Numbered from the stretch's first letter, positions 25,413 to 34,468 are shown. The stretch: 47,130 bases of DNA from Citromicrobium sp. (GCA_003248395.1 QFNA01000001.1:1-47130); one strand, 5' to 3'. Numbers and translations are program-made. Notes: generated from the letters alone by a model not told the origin.

Positions 25413-26210
25413 ATGTCCCATATCGATCCCGCCTGCCTGCTGCCAACCACGGCCCTTGCCGATGTCACCACGCTTTCGGCGCAGCGTGCCGCGCGCTGGC
25501 GGCCCGGGCTGGCAGCGTCGCAAGGCAGTGCGATGCATAGCGAGATTTTCGCGTCGTCGCGCGAAGGGGCGGGGGTTGCCGCCGCGCTGGCCCTGGCGCT
25601 GGACGACTGGCGCAGCCTGCCGCGCAGCGAAACGGGCGGCGAAGGGGCGGACGATGCGCGCAGCATATTGTGGGTGCAGACGCGCGATGCCGCGCGGCTG
25701 ACCGGCCGGCCCTATCGCCCCGGCCTGCCCGACACGGTCGGTTCGCGGCTGATCCATGTGCAGGCGGAAAAGGCGGAGGATGCGCTTTTCGCCCTGGAGG
25801 AAGGGCTGCGTTGCCGCGACTTTGCCTTCGTGATCGGGGAAATGGCGGGCAATCCGCGCGCGCTCGATTTCACCGCATCGCGGCGGCTGACCCTGACGAG
25901 CGAGAAACATGGCATTCCGCTGTTTCTCGTACGGCTCGATGCGCGGCGCGACCTGTCTTCGGCACGGATGCGCTGGGAGGTCGCCGCAGCCCCGTCGTCG
26001 CTGCCGCGCTGGAACGTGCAGGCCCCCGGCGCCCCGGCCTGGCGCGCCGAGCTGTTCCGCGCACGCGGCCATGCACCGGGCGAATGGCGGCTGGACCATG
26101 CACAACAGGTGCTGAGCGCAGGGCCGGTGCCGAAAGCCGGTGCGGCGCATGACACGATCGCGCAGGCGATACCGAGCTGGGGCAGGGGCCTCGAGGCCTG
26201 GCAGGCATGA
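25413..26210 (+). CDS. imuA: Mutasome accessory protein ImuA
   Basis: A 265-residue RecA-fold protein of the ImuA family, which works with ImuB and DnaE2 in damage-induced mutagenesis. ATG at 25413 (MSHIDPACLLPTTALADVTT) is preferred because it lies just after the LexA-controlled promoter. Family-like stretches include ILWVQTRDAARLTGRPYRPG and DFAFVIGEMAGNPRALDFTA with SRRLTLTSEKHGIPLFLVR. No Walker A motif is visible, as is usual for ImuA, so ATP hydrolysis is not expected. The stop overlaps the imuB start (ATGA), showing translational coupling. Confidence 0.88.
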   Translation: MSHIDPACLLPTTALADVTTLSAQRAARWRPGLAASQGSAMHSEIFASSREGAGVAAALALALDDWRSLPRSETGGEGADDARSILWVQTRDAARLTGRPYRPGLPDTVGSRLIHVQAEKAEDALFALEEGLRCRDFAFVIGEMAGNPRALDFTASRRLTLTSEKHGIPLFLVRLDARRDLSSARMRWEVAAAPSSLPRWNVQAPGAPAWRAELFRARGHAPGEWRLDHAQQVLSAGPVPKAGAAHDTIAQAIPSWGRGLEAWQA

Positions 26211-27778
26211 ATGCGGTCGCGGATAGCGCTGTGGCGGGCCAGACCCGTCGCATCCTGTCGATCTGGTTTCCCGCGCTGGCGATCGACCGCTGGCGGCAGG
26301 ACGATCCGGCGCGAGCGGATTGCGACAGCCGACCGCTGGTGCTGATTGCCGATACCGCGCACGGGCCGCGGATCGAGGCCGCCAACAGGGCGGCGGCGGC
26401 AGAAGGTGCGCGGGTGGGCATGATGCTCGCCGATGCGCGTGCGCTGTGCGCGCAGATACAGGCCGAACCTTACGACCAGGCGGGCGATCTGGCGCTGCTG
26501 GAACGGCTGGCGCTGTGGTCGCAGCGCTGGGGACCGTCGTCGGCGATCGATCCGCCCGATGGCGTATTGGTCGATAGTACCGCCGTGGCGCATCTGTTCG
26601 AGAGCGAGGATGGCCTGCTGGCAGACGTCGAGCAGGTTTTTGCGGCACGCCGCCTTGCCATTCGCACGGCGATCGCGCCCACGGCGGGGGCGGCATGGGC
26701 GCTGTCGCATTACGGGGCCAGGCGGGCCATCGTTCACGACGGCATCGCAGAGGCGCTGGCGGACCTGCCGGTCGCGGCACTGCGGCTGGGGCAGGATGTG
26801 GTCGCGATATTGCGCCGCCTCGGCCTGAAACGGGTGGGCGACATCAGCCATATCGGCCGCGACGCGCTCCAGCGCCGGTTCCGCAATCGCAAATCGCCTG
26901 CGGCCAATCCGCTGATCCGGCTCGACCAGCTGCTCGGGCGGGTGGGCGAACCGCTGCTGCCGATGGTGCGCCGCGACGTGCCGCTGGTCCAGCGGCGTTT
27001 GCTGGAACCCATCCGCCATCGCCAGCTGCTCGACCAGGTGGTGAGCGATCTGGCGCAGGACATGGCGCGCGCACTCGAGCGTGACGGGCTGGGCGCGCGC
27101 CGGCTGGAGCTGGGCATGTGGAAGGTCGATGGCGAAATGCTCGCAAAGCGGCTCGACCTTGCGATCGCTTCGCGCGATGCCGAGCATTTCGTGCGCCTGT
27201 TCTCCGCCCGGCTCGACGATATCGATGCCGGTTTCGGGATCGAGATGCTCCGCCTGCGCGCGACCTGGACCGAAGCGCTGACCCCCGGGCAGGGAGATAT
27301 CGAGCAGGGGGTGGGGTCGCCGGGCACCTCGCTCGCCACCTGTATCGACCGGTTGAGCGTCAGGCTGGGACCGCGCGCCGTCAGCAGGCCGGTCCCCTTC
27401 GCCAGCCATATTCCCGAGCGGGCGCAGCGGTGGAAGCCGCCGCTGGAGCCCGAGCCCGTTTCACAACATATGTTGAAATTCCACGACAGGCCTTTGAAAA
27501 TTCTCGACAAGCCGGAGAATATCGCGGTTCTGTACGCTACGCCCGATGGCTATCCGCAGCGGTTTCGTTGGCGCGGCGAGGTGCACGAGGTCACGCGGGT
27601 CGAGGGGCCGGAACGGATTGCCCCCGAATGGTGGCGCGAGCGCGGCAGCACGCGCCTGCGCGATTACTACCGGATCGAGGATGGGGCGGGTCGTCGCTAC
27701 TGGATCTTTCGCCGCGGCATTCTCGGCGATGGCCGCGGCGGCGCGCCCGACTGGTATCTGCAGGGGCTGTGCGCGTGA
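26207..27778 (+). CDS. imuB: Mutasome protein ImuB (inactive Y-family polymerase)
   Basis: A 523-residue Y-family polymerase relative that acts as the hub of the ImuA-ImuB-DnaE2 mutasome. The fold is recognisable (fingers/palm in ILSIWFPALAIDRW, RLGLKRVGDISHIGRDALQR helix-hairpin region, little finger, then a C-terminal OB-like domain ending with WIFRRGILGDGRGGAPDWYL). The catalytic acids are gone: motif I has WFP where active enzymes have DMD, and the palm SIDE motif reads VDSTAV. The place where ImuB often has a sliding-clamp motif reads TPGQGDIEQG, a poor match. It overlaps imuA and ends near a convergent small gene. Confidence 0.92.
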   Translation: MNAVADSAVAGQTRRILSIWFPALAIDRWRQDDPARADCDSRPLVLIADTAHGPRIEAANRAAAAEGARVGMMLADARALCAQIQAEPYDQAGDLALLERLALWSQRWGPSSAIDPPDGVLVDSTAVAHLFESEDGLLADVEQVFAARRLAIRTAIAPTAGAAWALSHYGARRAIVHDGIAEALADLPVAALRLGQDVVAILRRLGLKRVGDISHIGRDALQRRFRNRKSPAANPLIRLDQLLGRVGEPLLPMVRRDVPLVQRRLLEPIRHRQLLDQVVSDLAQDMARALERDGLGARRLELGMWKVDGEMLAKRLDLAIASRDAEHFVRLFSARLDDIDAGFGIEMLRLRATWTEALTPGQGDIEQGVGSPGTSLATCIDRLSVRLGPRAVSRPVPFASHIPERAQRWKPPLEPEPVSQHMLKFHDRPLKILDKPENIAVLYATPDGYPQRFRWRGEVHEVTRVEGPERIAPEWWRERGSTRLRDYYRIEDGAGRRYWIFRRGILGDGRGGAPDWYLQGLCA

Positions 27779-27782
27779 ACGG

Positions 27783-28121
27783 TCAGGCGGGTTCGGCCAC
27801 CGGCGCGGGCGCATCGCCTTCGCCCGGATCGGACGCGAATTCCGGACCATGTTCGAGTTCGGACAATTCGGGTGCGACGGCACTGGTCCTGCACACGCTA
27901 TCGCCGGCGATTTGCCGTGCGGCGACGCGCGACTGGTCGAGCGCTTCGGGCGTGTTGTTGAAGGGCGGAACGATGGCGGTGCCGGGAATGCAGGCGCGGC
28001 CCGTTTCGCCAGTGACCTGCACGGGAGACTGCGCCGGGTCCTGCCCCGCGTCGGGATCGTTTGCGGCATAAGCCGTGCCGGCGAACAGGGCAAGGCAGGC
28101 CAGTATCGGGGCAAGGCGCAT
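27783..28121 (-). CDS. Small secreted protein between two SOS units
   Basis: A 112-residue protein with signal peptide MRLAPILACLALFAGTAYAA and a good ribosome site (GGAGGAATT) before ATG 28121. The mature part is acidic and Pro/Ala-rich with two cysteines (GRACIPG, DSVCRTS) and the tail SELEHGPEFASDPGEGDAPA. No family is recognised. It is convergent with imuB (4 nt apart) and divergent from the radical SAM gene; the second LexA box lies 97-111 nt upstream of its start. The frame is open upstream but the ribosome site and signal peptide decide the start. Confidence 0.75.
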   Translation of the reverse strand: MRLAPILACLALFAGTAYAANDPDAGQDPAQSPVQVTGETGRACIPGTAIVPPFNNTPEALDQSRVAARQIAGDSVCRTSAVAPELSELEHGPEFASDPGEGDAPAPVAEPA

Positions 28122-28198
28122 CGCAATTCCTCCTGACGCTGGCATAGCGAGCAGGCATTTCGGCCGGATGAATGATTTGCCGGACACATCTTTTGTTA

Positions 28199-28232
28199 TT
28201 GGCGAATCTGCTGATGCGAACATACAGTGAAC
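28199..28232 (+). promoter_or_regulatory. Second LexA-box promoter, heading the radical SAM-udgX-dnaE2 unit
   Basis: A perfect LexA box GAAC-ATACAGT-GAAC lies at 28218-28232, two nucleotides before the ATG at 28235. A TTGGCG (28199-28204) followed after 16 nt by CATACA (28221-28226) could be the promoter, again with the -10 inside the operator. If so, the transcript starts near the ATG and is leaderless. The box itself is unambiguous; the promoter assignment is weaker. Confidence 0.82.
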
Positions 28233-28234
28233 GA

Positions 28235-29479
28235 ATGGCCTCGCAAACAGTCCTCGAAAAGCTCGGCATCCTGGCCGATGCAGCCAAATACGATGCATCC
28301 TGCGCATCGTCGGGCACGGCGAAGAAGAACTCGCTGGGCGGCAAGGGCATCGGATCGACCGAGGGGATGGGCATCTGCCATGCCTATGCCCCCGACGGGC
28401 GGTGCATCTCGCTGCTCAAGATATTGCTGACCAACCATTGTATCTTCGACTGCCATTACTGCGTCAATCGCAAGAGTTCGAACGTGGTGCGCGCGCGGTT
28501 TACGCCGCAGGAGGTGGTGGACCTGACGCTGGCGTTTTACCGGCGCAATTATATCGAAGGGCTGTTCCTTTCCTCGGGCATCGTCAAAAGCTCCAACCAT
28601 ACCATGGAGCAATTGGTAGAAGTGGCCCGTATCCTGCGGGAAGAACACGATTTTCGCGGCTATATCCACCTCAAGACCATTCCCGAGGCCGATACCGAGA
28701 TCGTGCATCAGGCGGGCCTGTATGCCGACCGCGTTTCGATCAATGTCGAATTGCCCACCGACAGCGGGCTGACTCGGCTTGCGCCCGACAAGAATGCGCA
28801 GCAGATCGAAGGCGCGATGGGCAAGGTGAAGAGCGACCTTGCCGAGGCGAAGGATGCGCGCAAGCGGTTCCGCCATGCGCCGCGCTTCGCGCCTGCGGGG
28901 CAGTCGACACAGATGATCGTGGGGGCCGATGCCGCGACCGATTGCGACATCGTGGGCAAGGCGAGCAGACTGTACGACAATTTCCGCCTGCGCCGGGTCT
29001 ATTACAGCGCGTTCTCGCCGATACCCGATGCCAGCGCGGTGCTGCCGCTCAAGCGCCCTCCGCTGATCCGCGAGCATCGCCTCTACCAGTCGGACTGGCT
29101 GATGCGCTTTTACGGATACAAGCCGTCCGAGGTGATGCAGGCGGCCGAGGCGGACGGGAACCTGCCACTCGATGTCGATCCCAAGCTCGCCTGGGCGCTG
29201 AAATTCCGCGAGCATTTCCCGGTCGACGTCAATCGCGCGACCCGCGAGCAGCTGTTGCGCGTGCCGGGACTGGGAGTGAAGGCGGTGGGCAAGATCCTGG
29301 CGAGCCGCCGCCATCGCACGCTGCGACTGGACGATGTGGCGCGGCTGACGCTGTCGATCACCAAGGTGCGGCCGTTCATCTGCACCGTCGACTGGCGCCC
29401 CGTCATGCTGACCGATCGCGCCGACCTGCGCAGCCTGCTCGCACCCAGGAGCGAGCAACTCGAGCTGTTCGCGGCATGA
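28235..29479 (+). CDS. Putative DNA modification/repair radical SAM protein (TIGR03916-like)
   Basis: A 414-residue radical SAM enzyme of the family named for presumed DNA modification or repair. The start at 28235 gives MASQTVLEKLGILADAAKYD, the usual family beginning. The radical SAM cluster is CIFDCHYC (Cys69, Cys73, Cys76), with extra cysteines at 23, 48 and 57 in CASSGT and GICHAYAPDGRC that might bind a second cluster. A C-terminal helix-hairpin-helix (VNRATREQLLRVPGLGVKAV, about residues 330-350) predicts DNA binding. The last residues SEQLELFAA contain QLELF, a canonical beta-clamp motif. Reaction and substrate are unknown. It overlaps udgX by ATGA in a LexA-controlled unit with dnaE2. 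Confidence 0.9.
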   Translation: MASQTVLEKLGILADAAKYDASCASSGTAKKNSLGGKGIGSTEGMGICHAYAPDGRCISLLKILLTNHCIFDCHYCVNRKSSNVVRARFTPQEVVDLTLAFYRRNYIEGLFLSSGIVKSSNHTMEQLVEVARILREEHDFRGYIHLKTIPEADTEIVHQAGLYADRVSINVELPTDSGLTRLAPDKNAQQIEGAMGKVKSDLAEAKDARKRFRHAPRFAPAGQSTQMIVGADAATDCDIVGKASRLYDNFRLRRVYYSAFSPIPDASAVLPLKRPPLIREHRLYQSDWLMRFYGYKPSEVMQAAEADGNLPLDVDPKLAWALKFREHFPVDVNRATREQLLRVPGLGVKAVGKILASRRHRTLRLDDVARLTLSITKVRPFICTVDWRPVMLTDRADLRSLLAPRSEQLELFAA

Positions 29480-30936
29480 TTGCGCTGCGCCAGCCGGACC
29501 GGGCCGCCGCCTATCTGGTGGAGATGCCCGAACCCGACGATTTCGATTTCTGGCGCGAGCAGGCGCGCAGGCTGGTGCAATGCGGCATTCCGCCCGATCG
29601 CGTTGCCTGGAGCGAACCCGGCGGCGGCGGCGATCTTTTCGCGCATGGCGAGCCGGACCTGCCAGCCCCTCCGCCCGATGCGCGGGCAGTGCGCGCGAAC
29701 AAGCGCTTCGTCAGCCTGGCGCGCAATGCCATCCTGCATTCCGAACCGGAGCGGTTTGCGCTGCTATATCGCCTGCTCTGGCGCCTGCAGACCGATCCGC
29801 GCATGATCGAGGACAAGGCCGATCCCGATGTGCGGCGGGTGGAGGAACTGGCCAAGAACGTACGGCGTGACAGCCACAAGATGCACGCATTCGTACGGTT
29901 CCGCCTGATCGAATCCGGAGAGGAAAGCGATGAGGGTGCGGGCGAGCATTATGTCGCCTGGTTCGAACCCGAGCATCACATCCTGCGCGCCAATGCCGGT
30001 TTCTTCATGCGCCGATTCGCCAATATGCGCTGGTCGATCCTGACCCCGCGCGGGAGCCTGCACTGGGATGGCGAGACGATGGCGGAGGGGCCGCCTGCCG
30101 AGCGATCCGATGTACCCGGCGGCGATCCGATGGAGGATCTCTGGCGCACCTATTACGCCTCCATTTTCAATCCGGCGCGCCTCAAGATCGGTGCCATGCT
30201 GAAGGAAATGCCGAAGAAGTACTGGAAGAACATGCCCGAAGCCGCGCTCATTCCCGAACTGGTCGCCGGTGCGCAGAGCCGGGAGGCGCAAATGGTAGAG
30301 AAGGGCGCCCGCGAATTCGCCGAGCGTCCCGATACGCTCGAGGCGATCGACCGGGCGATCCATGGCTGCCGCCAGTGCCCCATCGGCGGACTCGACAACC
30401 AGGCGGTGATGGGTGAGGGGCCGGTCGATGGCAAAGCCTTTTCGGGACTGATGATCGTCGGCGAACAGCCCGGCGATCAGGAGGACCGGCAGGGCCGCCC
30501 CTTTGTCGGACCGGCAGGGCAATTGCTCGATACGCATCTGGAAAAGGCCGGGATCGACCGTGGCAGCGCCTATGTCACCAATGCGGTAAAGCATTTCAAA
30601 TATGTCCAGCGCGGCAAGCGGCGGCTGCACCAGAATCCGGGTGCGAAGGAAATCGACATCTGCCGCTGGTGGATCGAAAGCGAGCGCGCGATCGTCCAGC
30701 CCAGGCTGGTGCTTGCCATGGGTGCCAGCGCGGCGCGATCGCTGCTTGGCAAGACGGTGAGCATCTCGAAGGCTCGTGGCACCCCCATTCCGCTCGAGGA
30801 TGATAGCGAGTTGTGGGTGACATCGCATCCGTCCTATCTGCTGCGCCTCGATGGGGCAGCGCGTGAAGAACAGGGACGACTGTTCGACAACGACCTGCAA
30901 TCGGTGAAGCGGCGACTTCTCGAACTGGCCGGGTAA
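29476..30936 (+). CDS. udgX: DUF4130-UdgX fusion, SAM-associated uracil-DNA glycosylase
   Basis: A 486-residue two-part protein. Residues 1-270 match the DUF4130 (SAM-associated, TIGR03915-like) domain: FVSLARNAILHSEPERFALL, then VRRDSHKMHAFVRFR and WSILTPRGSLHWDG. Residues 280-486 are a family 4-like UdgX: GCRQCPIGG (Cys298, Cys301 for the Fe-S cluster), IVGEQPGDQEDRQGRPFVGP, TNAVKHFKY, the UdgX-specific loop KRRLHQ with His385 at the position that bonds covalently to the uracil site in studied UdgX, EIDICRWW, and VTSHPSYLLR. It starts within the radical SAM stop and ends 4 nt before dnaE2. It should bind or excise uracil in DNA. Confidence 0.93.
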   Translation: MIALRQPDRAAAYLVEMPEPDDFDFWREQARRLVQCGIPPDRVAWSEPGGGGDLFAHGEPDLPAPPPDARAVRANKRFVSLARNAILHSEPERFALLYRLLWRLQTDPRMIEDKADPDVRRVEELAKNVRRDSHKMHAFVRFRLIESGEESDEGAGEHYVAWFEPEHHILRANAGFFMRRFANMRWSILTPRGSLHWDGETMAEGPPAERSDVPGGDPMEDLWRTYYASIFNPARLKIGAMLKEMPKKYWKNMPEAALIPELVAGAQSREAQMVEKGAREFAERPDTLEAIDRAIHGCRQCPIGGLDNQAVMGEGPVDGKAFSGLMIVGEQPGDQEDRQGRPFVGPAGQLLDTHLEKAGIDRGSAYVTNAVKHFKYVQRGKRRLHQNPGAKEIDICRWWIESERAIVQPRLVLAMGASAARSLLGKTVSISKARGTPIPLEDDSELWVTSHPSYLLRLDGAAREEQGRLFDNDLQSVKRRLLELAG

Positions 30937-30940
30937 TGCC

Positions 30941-33900
30941 GTGCCGGAGAACGACCACCAGATCCCCAAGCGCAGAATCGCGATCGATCCCGCGTCGATC
31001 GATTATCCGCCGCGCGCGGCTTTCGTCGAACTCGGCCTGGTGTCCTGCTTCAGCTTCTTGCAGGGGACATCCGATGCAGTCGACCTGGCGATGCAGGCGC
31101 GCAGGATCGGATTCGATGCGATCGGGATCGCCGACGTCAACAGCATGGCGGGCGTCGTGCGGATTCATGCAGAGGCGAAAACGCTTAAGTTAAAGCCTGT
31201 TATCGGATGCAGGATAGAAACTGTCGAGGGATTGTCCTTCCTTGCCTACCCCAGGGACCGGGCAGCCTATGGCCGATTGTGCCGCCTGATATCGGCCGGG
31301 CGCACCGCGACGCTGGATGGCGAATGGCAGGCCAAGGGCGAATGCGACATTTCGCTTGCGATGCTGGCGGCGCATGCGGAAGACGTGCAGTTGATCCTGC
31401 GACCGCCCGAGACGCTGGAGCGGAGTTTCACCCTATCCGTCCCGAGCAACGTCATTCCCTTTCGCGAGAGCGGCGAGGAGCGGCAGCAGGATGCGATGAT
31501 GGAGATCACGGGAACGCTGCCCGAAATCCTTCCGCATCTGGTGCAGCACCTGCCCGGGCTGCGCCATGTCGCGGCAAGCTATCTCTATACCGAGAACGAT
31601 ATCGCCCGGATCGAGGCTCTCGACCAACTGGCGAGAGAACATGGGCTGTGCATCCTAGCCACCAACGATGTGCACTATGCCACGCGCGACAAACGGCCTC
31701 TTCATGACGTCATGACGGCAATCAGGCACAAGACGACGGTGGCCGAGGCAGGGCACCTGCTGTTCGGCAATGCCGAGCGACATCTGAAATCGCCCGCCGC
31801 GATGACCCGCATGTTCGCGCGCTGGCCGCACGCCATTGCCGCCACACGCCAGGTGGCCGATGCCTGCAATTTCGATCTCGCGCAGTTGCGGTACGAATAT
31901 CCGCGCGAGATCTATCCCGAAGGGATTTCCCCGCAGCGCCATCTCGAGCGACAGGTGTGGGAGGGGGCAAAGAAGTATCGATATCCCAATGGCTTGCCAC
32001 CCAAGATAAAGAAAATACTCAAACGCGAACTGAGGCTGATCGGCGCGCTTGACCTGGCGCGCTATTTTCTGACCATCAAGGACATCGTCGATTTCGCACG
32101 CGGCGAGGGCATCCTGTGCCAGGGGCGCGGGTCGGCCGCCAATTCGGCCGTATGCTATTGCCTCGGGATAACCTCGGTCGATCCTGCGAAGCACCAGTTG
32201 CTGTTCGATCGCTTCATTTCGAAGGAGCGGCGCGAGCCGCCGGACATCGATGTCGATTTCGAACACGAGCGGCGCGAGGAAGTGATCCAGCACATCTACC
32301 GGCATTACGGACACCAGCGCGCCGGGCTGTGTGCGACGGTGATCCATTATCGTCCGCGCATGGCCATTCGCGAGGTCGGCAAGGCGATGGGCCTGTCGGA
32401 AGACGTGACAGCGGTACTGGCGCGCACGGTCTGGGGCGGTTGGGGCAAGACCATCGAGGAAGGGCATGTCGAGAACGAAACCGGGCTCGACCTGTCCGAC
32501 CCGCACCTGCGCCGCGTGCTCAGGCTCACCGAACAGATGATCGGCATGCCGCGCCATCTGGGCCAGCATGTCGGCGGATTCATCCTGACCGACGGGCCGC
32601 TTACTGAAATGGTCCCCATCGGCCATGGCGCGATGCCCGATCGCAGTTTCATCGAGTGGGACAAGGACGATATCGACGAGCTCGGCATCCTGAAGGTCGA
32701 TGTGCTCGCGCTTGGCATGCTGACCTGCATTCGCAAGGCCCTTGTCCTGCTGGATGATCATCACGGCGAATCCTACACGCTCGCCAGCGTCCCGCGCGAA
32801 GACCCGGTGGTTTACGACATGCTGTGCAAGGGCGATTCGCTCGGCGTGTTCCAGGTCGAGAGCCGGGCGCAGATGAACATGCTCCCGAGGCTTCGTCCGC
32901 GCGAGTTCTACGATCTCGTGGTCCAGGTCGCCATCGTGCGCCCGGGTCCGATCCAGGGCGATATGGTCCATCCCTACCTCAAGCAGCGGCGCAAGCAGCG
33001 CGAGGGCAAGACCGATTTCCACCTGCCGTCGCCATCGCCCGAGCATGGCCCGCCCGACGAATTGTCGTCCATCCTGAAACGCACCTACGGCGTGCCGATC
33101 TTCCAGGAACAGGCGATGAAGATCGCCATCGATGCAGCAAAGTTTTCTCCCGTGGAGGCCAATCGCCTGCGCAAGGCCATGGCGACGTTCCGCAGCCGCG
33201 GCATGGTGCACGAACATCAGGAAATGATGGTCGGCCGCATGATCGAACGCGGTTACGATCCCGATTTTGCCGAGCGCTGTTTCAACCAGATCAAAGGTTT
33301 CGGCGAATACGGATTTCCCGAAAGCCATGCCGCCAGCTTTGCCCACCTCGTTTACGTATCGAGCTGGATCAAGTGTCATTACCCTGCGACCTTCGCCTGC
33401 GCGCTGCTGAATTCTCAGCCGATGGGTTTCTATGCCCCGGCACAGATCGTGCGCGATGCCCGTGATCATGACGTCACGGTGCTGCCGGCCGACGTCAATC
33501 TGTCGCAATGGGATTGCACCTTGGAGCAAACGGTCGACGAATTATCCGCAGGAGAAGGCGTCGCGCTGCGGCTTGGGCTGCGGCAGGTCGATGGGCTGCC
33601 AGAGGCCGTGGCGGCACGACTGATCGCCGAACGGCAGGCAGGCGGCCCCTATGCCGACATCGTGACGCTGAGAGACCGATCGCGCATTGCGCCTTCGCAT
33701 ATCGAGCGGTTGGCGAATGCCGACTGTTTCGGTTCGACGGGCCTGTCGCGCCGTAAATCCCTGTGGGATGCGCGCAGCCTGAAGGCGGCGCCCGACCTGC
33801 CGCTGTTCGAAGCCGCGGCAGCGCGCGACGAAGGTGCCGAAAGGTGGCAGACGCGATTGCCGGTCATGCCGCTGAGCGAAGAAGTCGTCGCGGATTACCA

Positions 33901-34468
33901 GACGCTGCGGCTCAGCCTGAAGGCGCATCCGATGTCGTTCCTGCGCGATGGCCTGGACCAGCGCGGTTTCGTGCGCGCCAGCGACCTGCGCAGCCGCAAG
34001 TTCAGATCGACGGTGAACGTTGCGGGGGTCGTGCTGATTCGCCAGCAGCCCGGCAGCGCCAAGGGCGTATGCTTCATTACGCTGGAGGACGAGACGGGAG
34101 TCGTGAACCTCGTCGTCTGGCCCGATCTCAAGGCACGCCAGCGCCGGGTGGTGATGGGCGCGCGGATGATGGAGGTGCGGGGGCGGGTGGAATATGACGA
34201 CGAGGTCATCCATGTCATTGCCCAGCACATGACCGATGCGACGAGCCAGCTTCACCACCTGTCCGACGATTTCCTGACCGCGCCGATCGCGCGCGCCGAT
34301 CACGTCAACAGCCCCTTGCCGTCGCACAAGGTTGCCGGATGGCAGAAAGACAAGGTCGCCCCTGTCGACGACTGGGAAGAACCGTCTCCGGGCAATCGCG
34401 AATGTGGCTGGGGTGGGGGCCATCCGCGCAATGTGCGGATCATTCCCAAGTCCCGCGACTTTCATTGA
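30941..34468 (+). CDS. dnaE2: Error-prone DNA polymerase DnaE2
   Basis: A 1175-residue C-family polymerase alpha subunit of the DnaE2/ImuC type, the mutasome catalytic subunit for translesion synthesis. It starts at GTG 30941, 4 nt after udgX. A PHP domain comes first (FVELGLVSCFSFLQGTSDAV, IGIADVNSMAGVV), then the polymerase core with the catalytic aspartates in PPDIDVDFEHERREE (Asp435, Asp437, Asp439), the GFGEYGFPESHAASFAHLVY helix-hairpin part, and an OB fold ending in the DnaE2 tail HPRNVRIIPKSRDFH. No clear clamp-binding motif was seen, so recruitment probably goes through partners. An extensin-like gene follows after 2 nt. Confidence 0.97.
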   Translation: MPENDHQIPKRRIAIDPASIDYPPRAAFVELGLVSCFSFLQGTSDAVDLAMQARRIGFDAIGIADVNSMAGVVRIHAEAKTLKLKPVIGCRIETVEGLSFLAYPRDRAAYGRLCRLISAGRTATLDGEWQAKGECDISLAMLAAHAEDVQLILRPPETLERSFTLSVPSNVIPFRESGEERQQDAMMEITGTLPEILPHLVQHLPGLRHVAASYLYTENDIARIEALDQLAREHGLCILATNDVHYATRDKRPLHDVMTAIRHKTTVAEAGHLLFGNAERHLKSPAAMTRMFARWPHAIAATRQVADACNFDLAQLRYEYPREIYPEGISPQRHLERQVWEGAKKYRYPNGLPPKIKKILKRELRLIGALDLARYFLTIKDIVDFARGEGILCQGRGSAANSAVCYCLGITSVDPAKHQLLFDRFISKERREPPDIDVDFEHERREEVIQHIYRHYGHQRAGLCATVIHYRPRMAIREVGKAMGLSEDVTAVLARTVWGGWGKTIEEGHVENETGLDLSDPHLRRVLRLTEQMIGMPRHLGQHVGGFILTDGPLTEMVPIGHGAMPDRSFIEWDKDDIDELGILKVDVLALGMLTCIRKALVLLDDHHGESYTLASVPREDPVVYDMLCKGDSLGVFQVESRAQMNMLPRLRPREFYDLVVQVAIVRPGPIQGDMVHPYLKQRRKQREGKTDFHLPSPSPEHGPPDELSSILKRTYGVPIFQEQAMKIAIDAAKFSPVEANRLRKAMATFRSRGMVHEHQEMMVGRMIERGYDPDFAERCFNQIKGFGEYGFPESHAASFAHLVYVSSWIKCHYPATFACALLNSQPMGFYAPAQIVRDARDHDVTVLPADVNLSQWDCTLEQTVDELSAGEGVALRLGLRQVDGLPEAVAARLIAERQAGGPYADIVTLRDRSRIAPSHIERLANADCFGSTGLSRRKSLWDARSLKAAPDLPLFEAAAARDEGAERWQTRLPVMPLSEEVVADYQTLRLSLKAHPMSFLRDGLDQRGFVRASDLRSRKFRSTVNVAGVVLIRQQPGSAKGVCFITLEDETGVVNLVVWPDLKARQRRVVMGARMMEVRGRVEYDDEVIHVIAQHMTDATSQLHHLSDDFLTAPIARADHVNSPLPSHKVAGWQKDKVAPVDDWEEPSPGNRECGWGGGHPRNVRIIPKSRDFH

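Noticed and set aside
28402..29475. Upstream extension of the udgX frame that would give an 844-residue protein
   Set aside because: The extra part is an out-of-frame reading of the radical SAM gene; udgX has its own ATGA-coupled start at 29476 where family sequence begins.
31655..33529. A 624-codon minus-strand open frame inside dnaE2
   Set aside because: Antisense shadow of a strongly conserved polymerase core with catalytic motifs intact on the plus strand.
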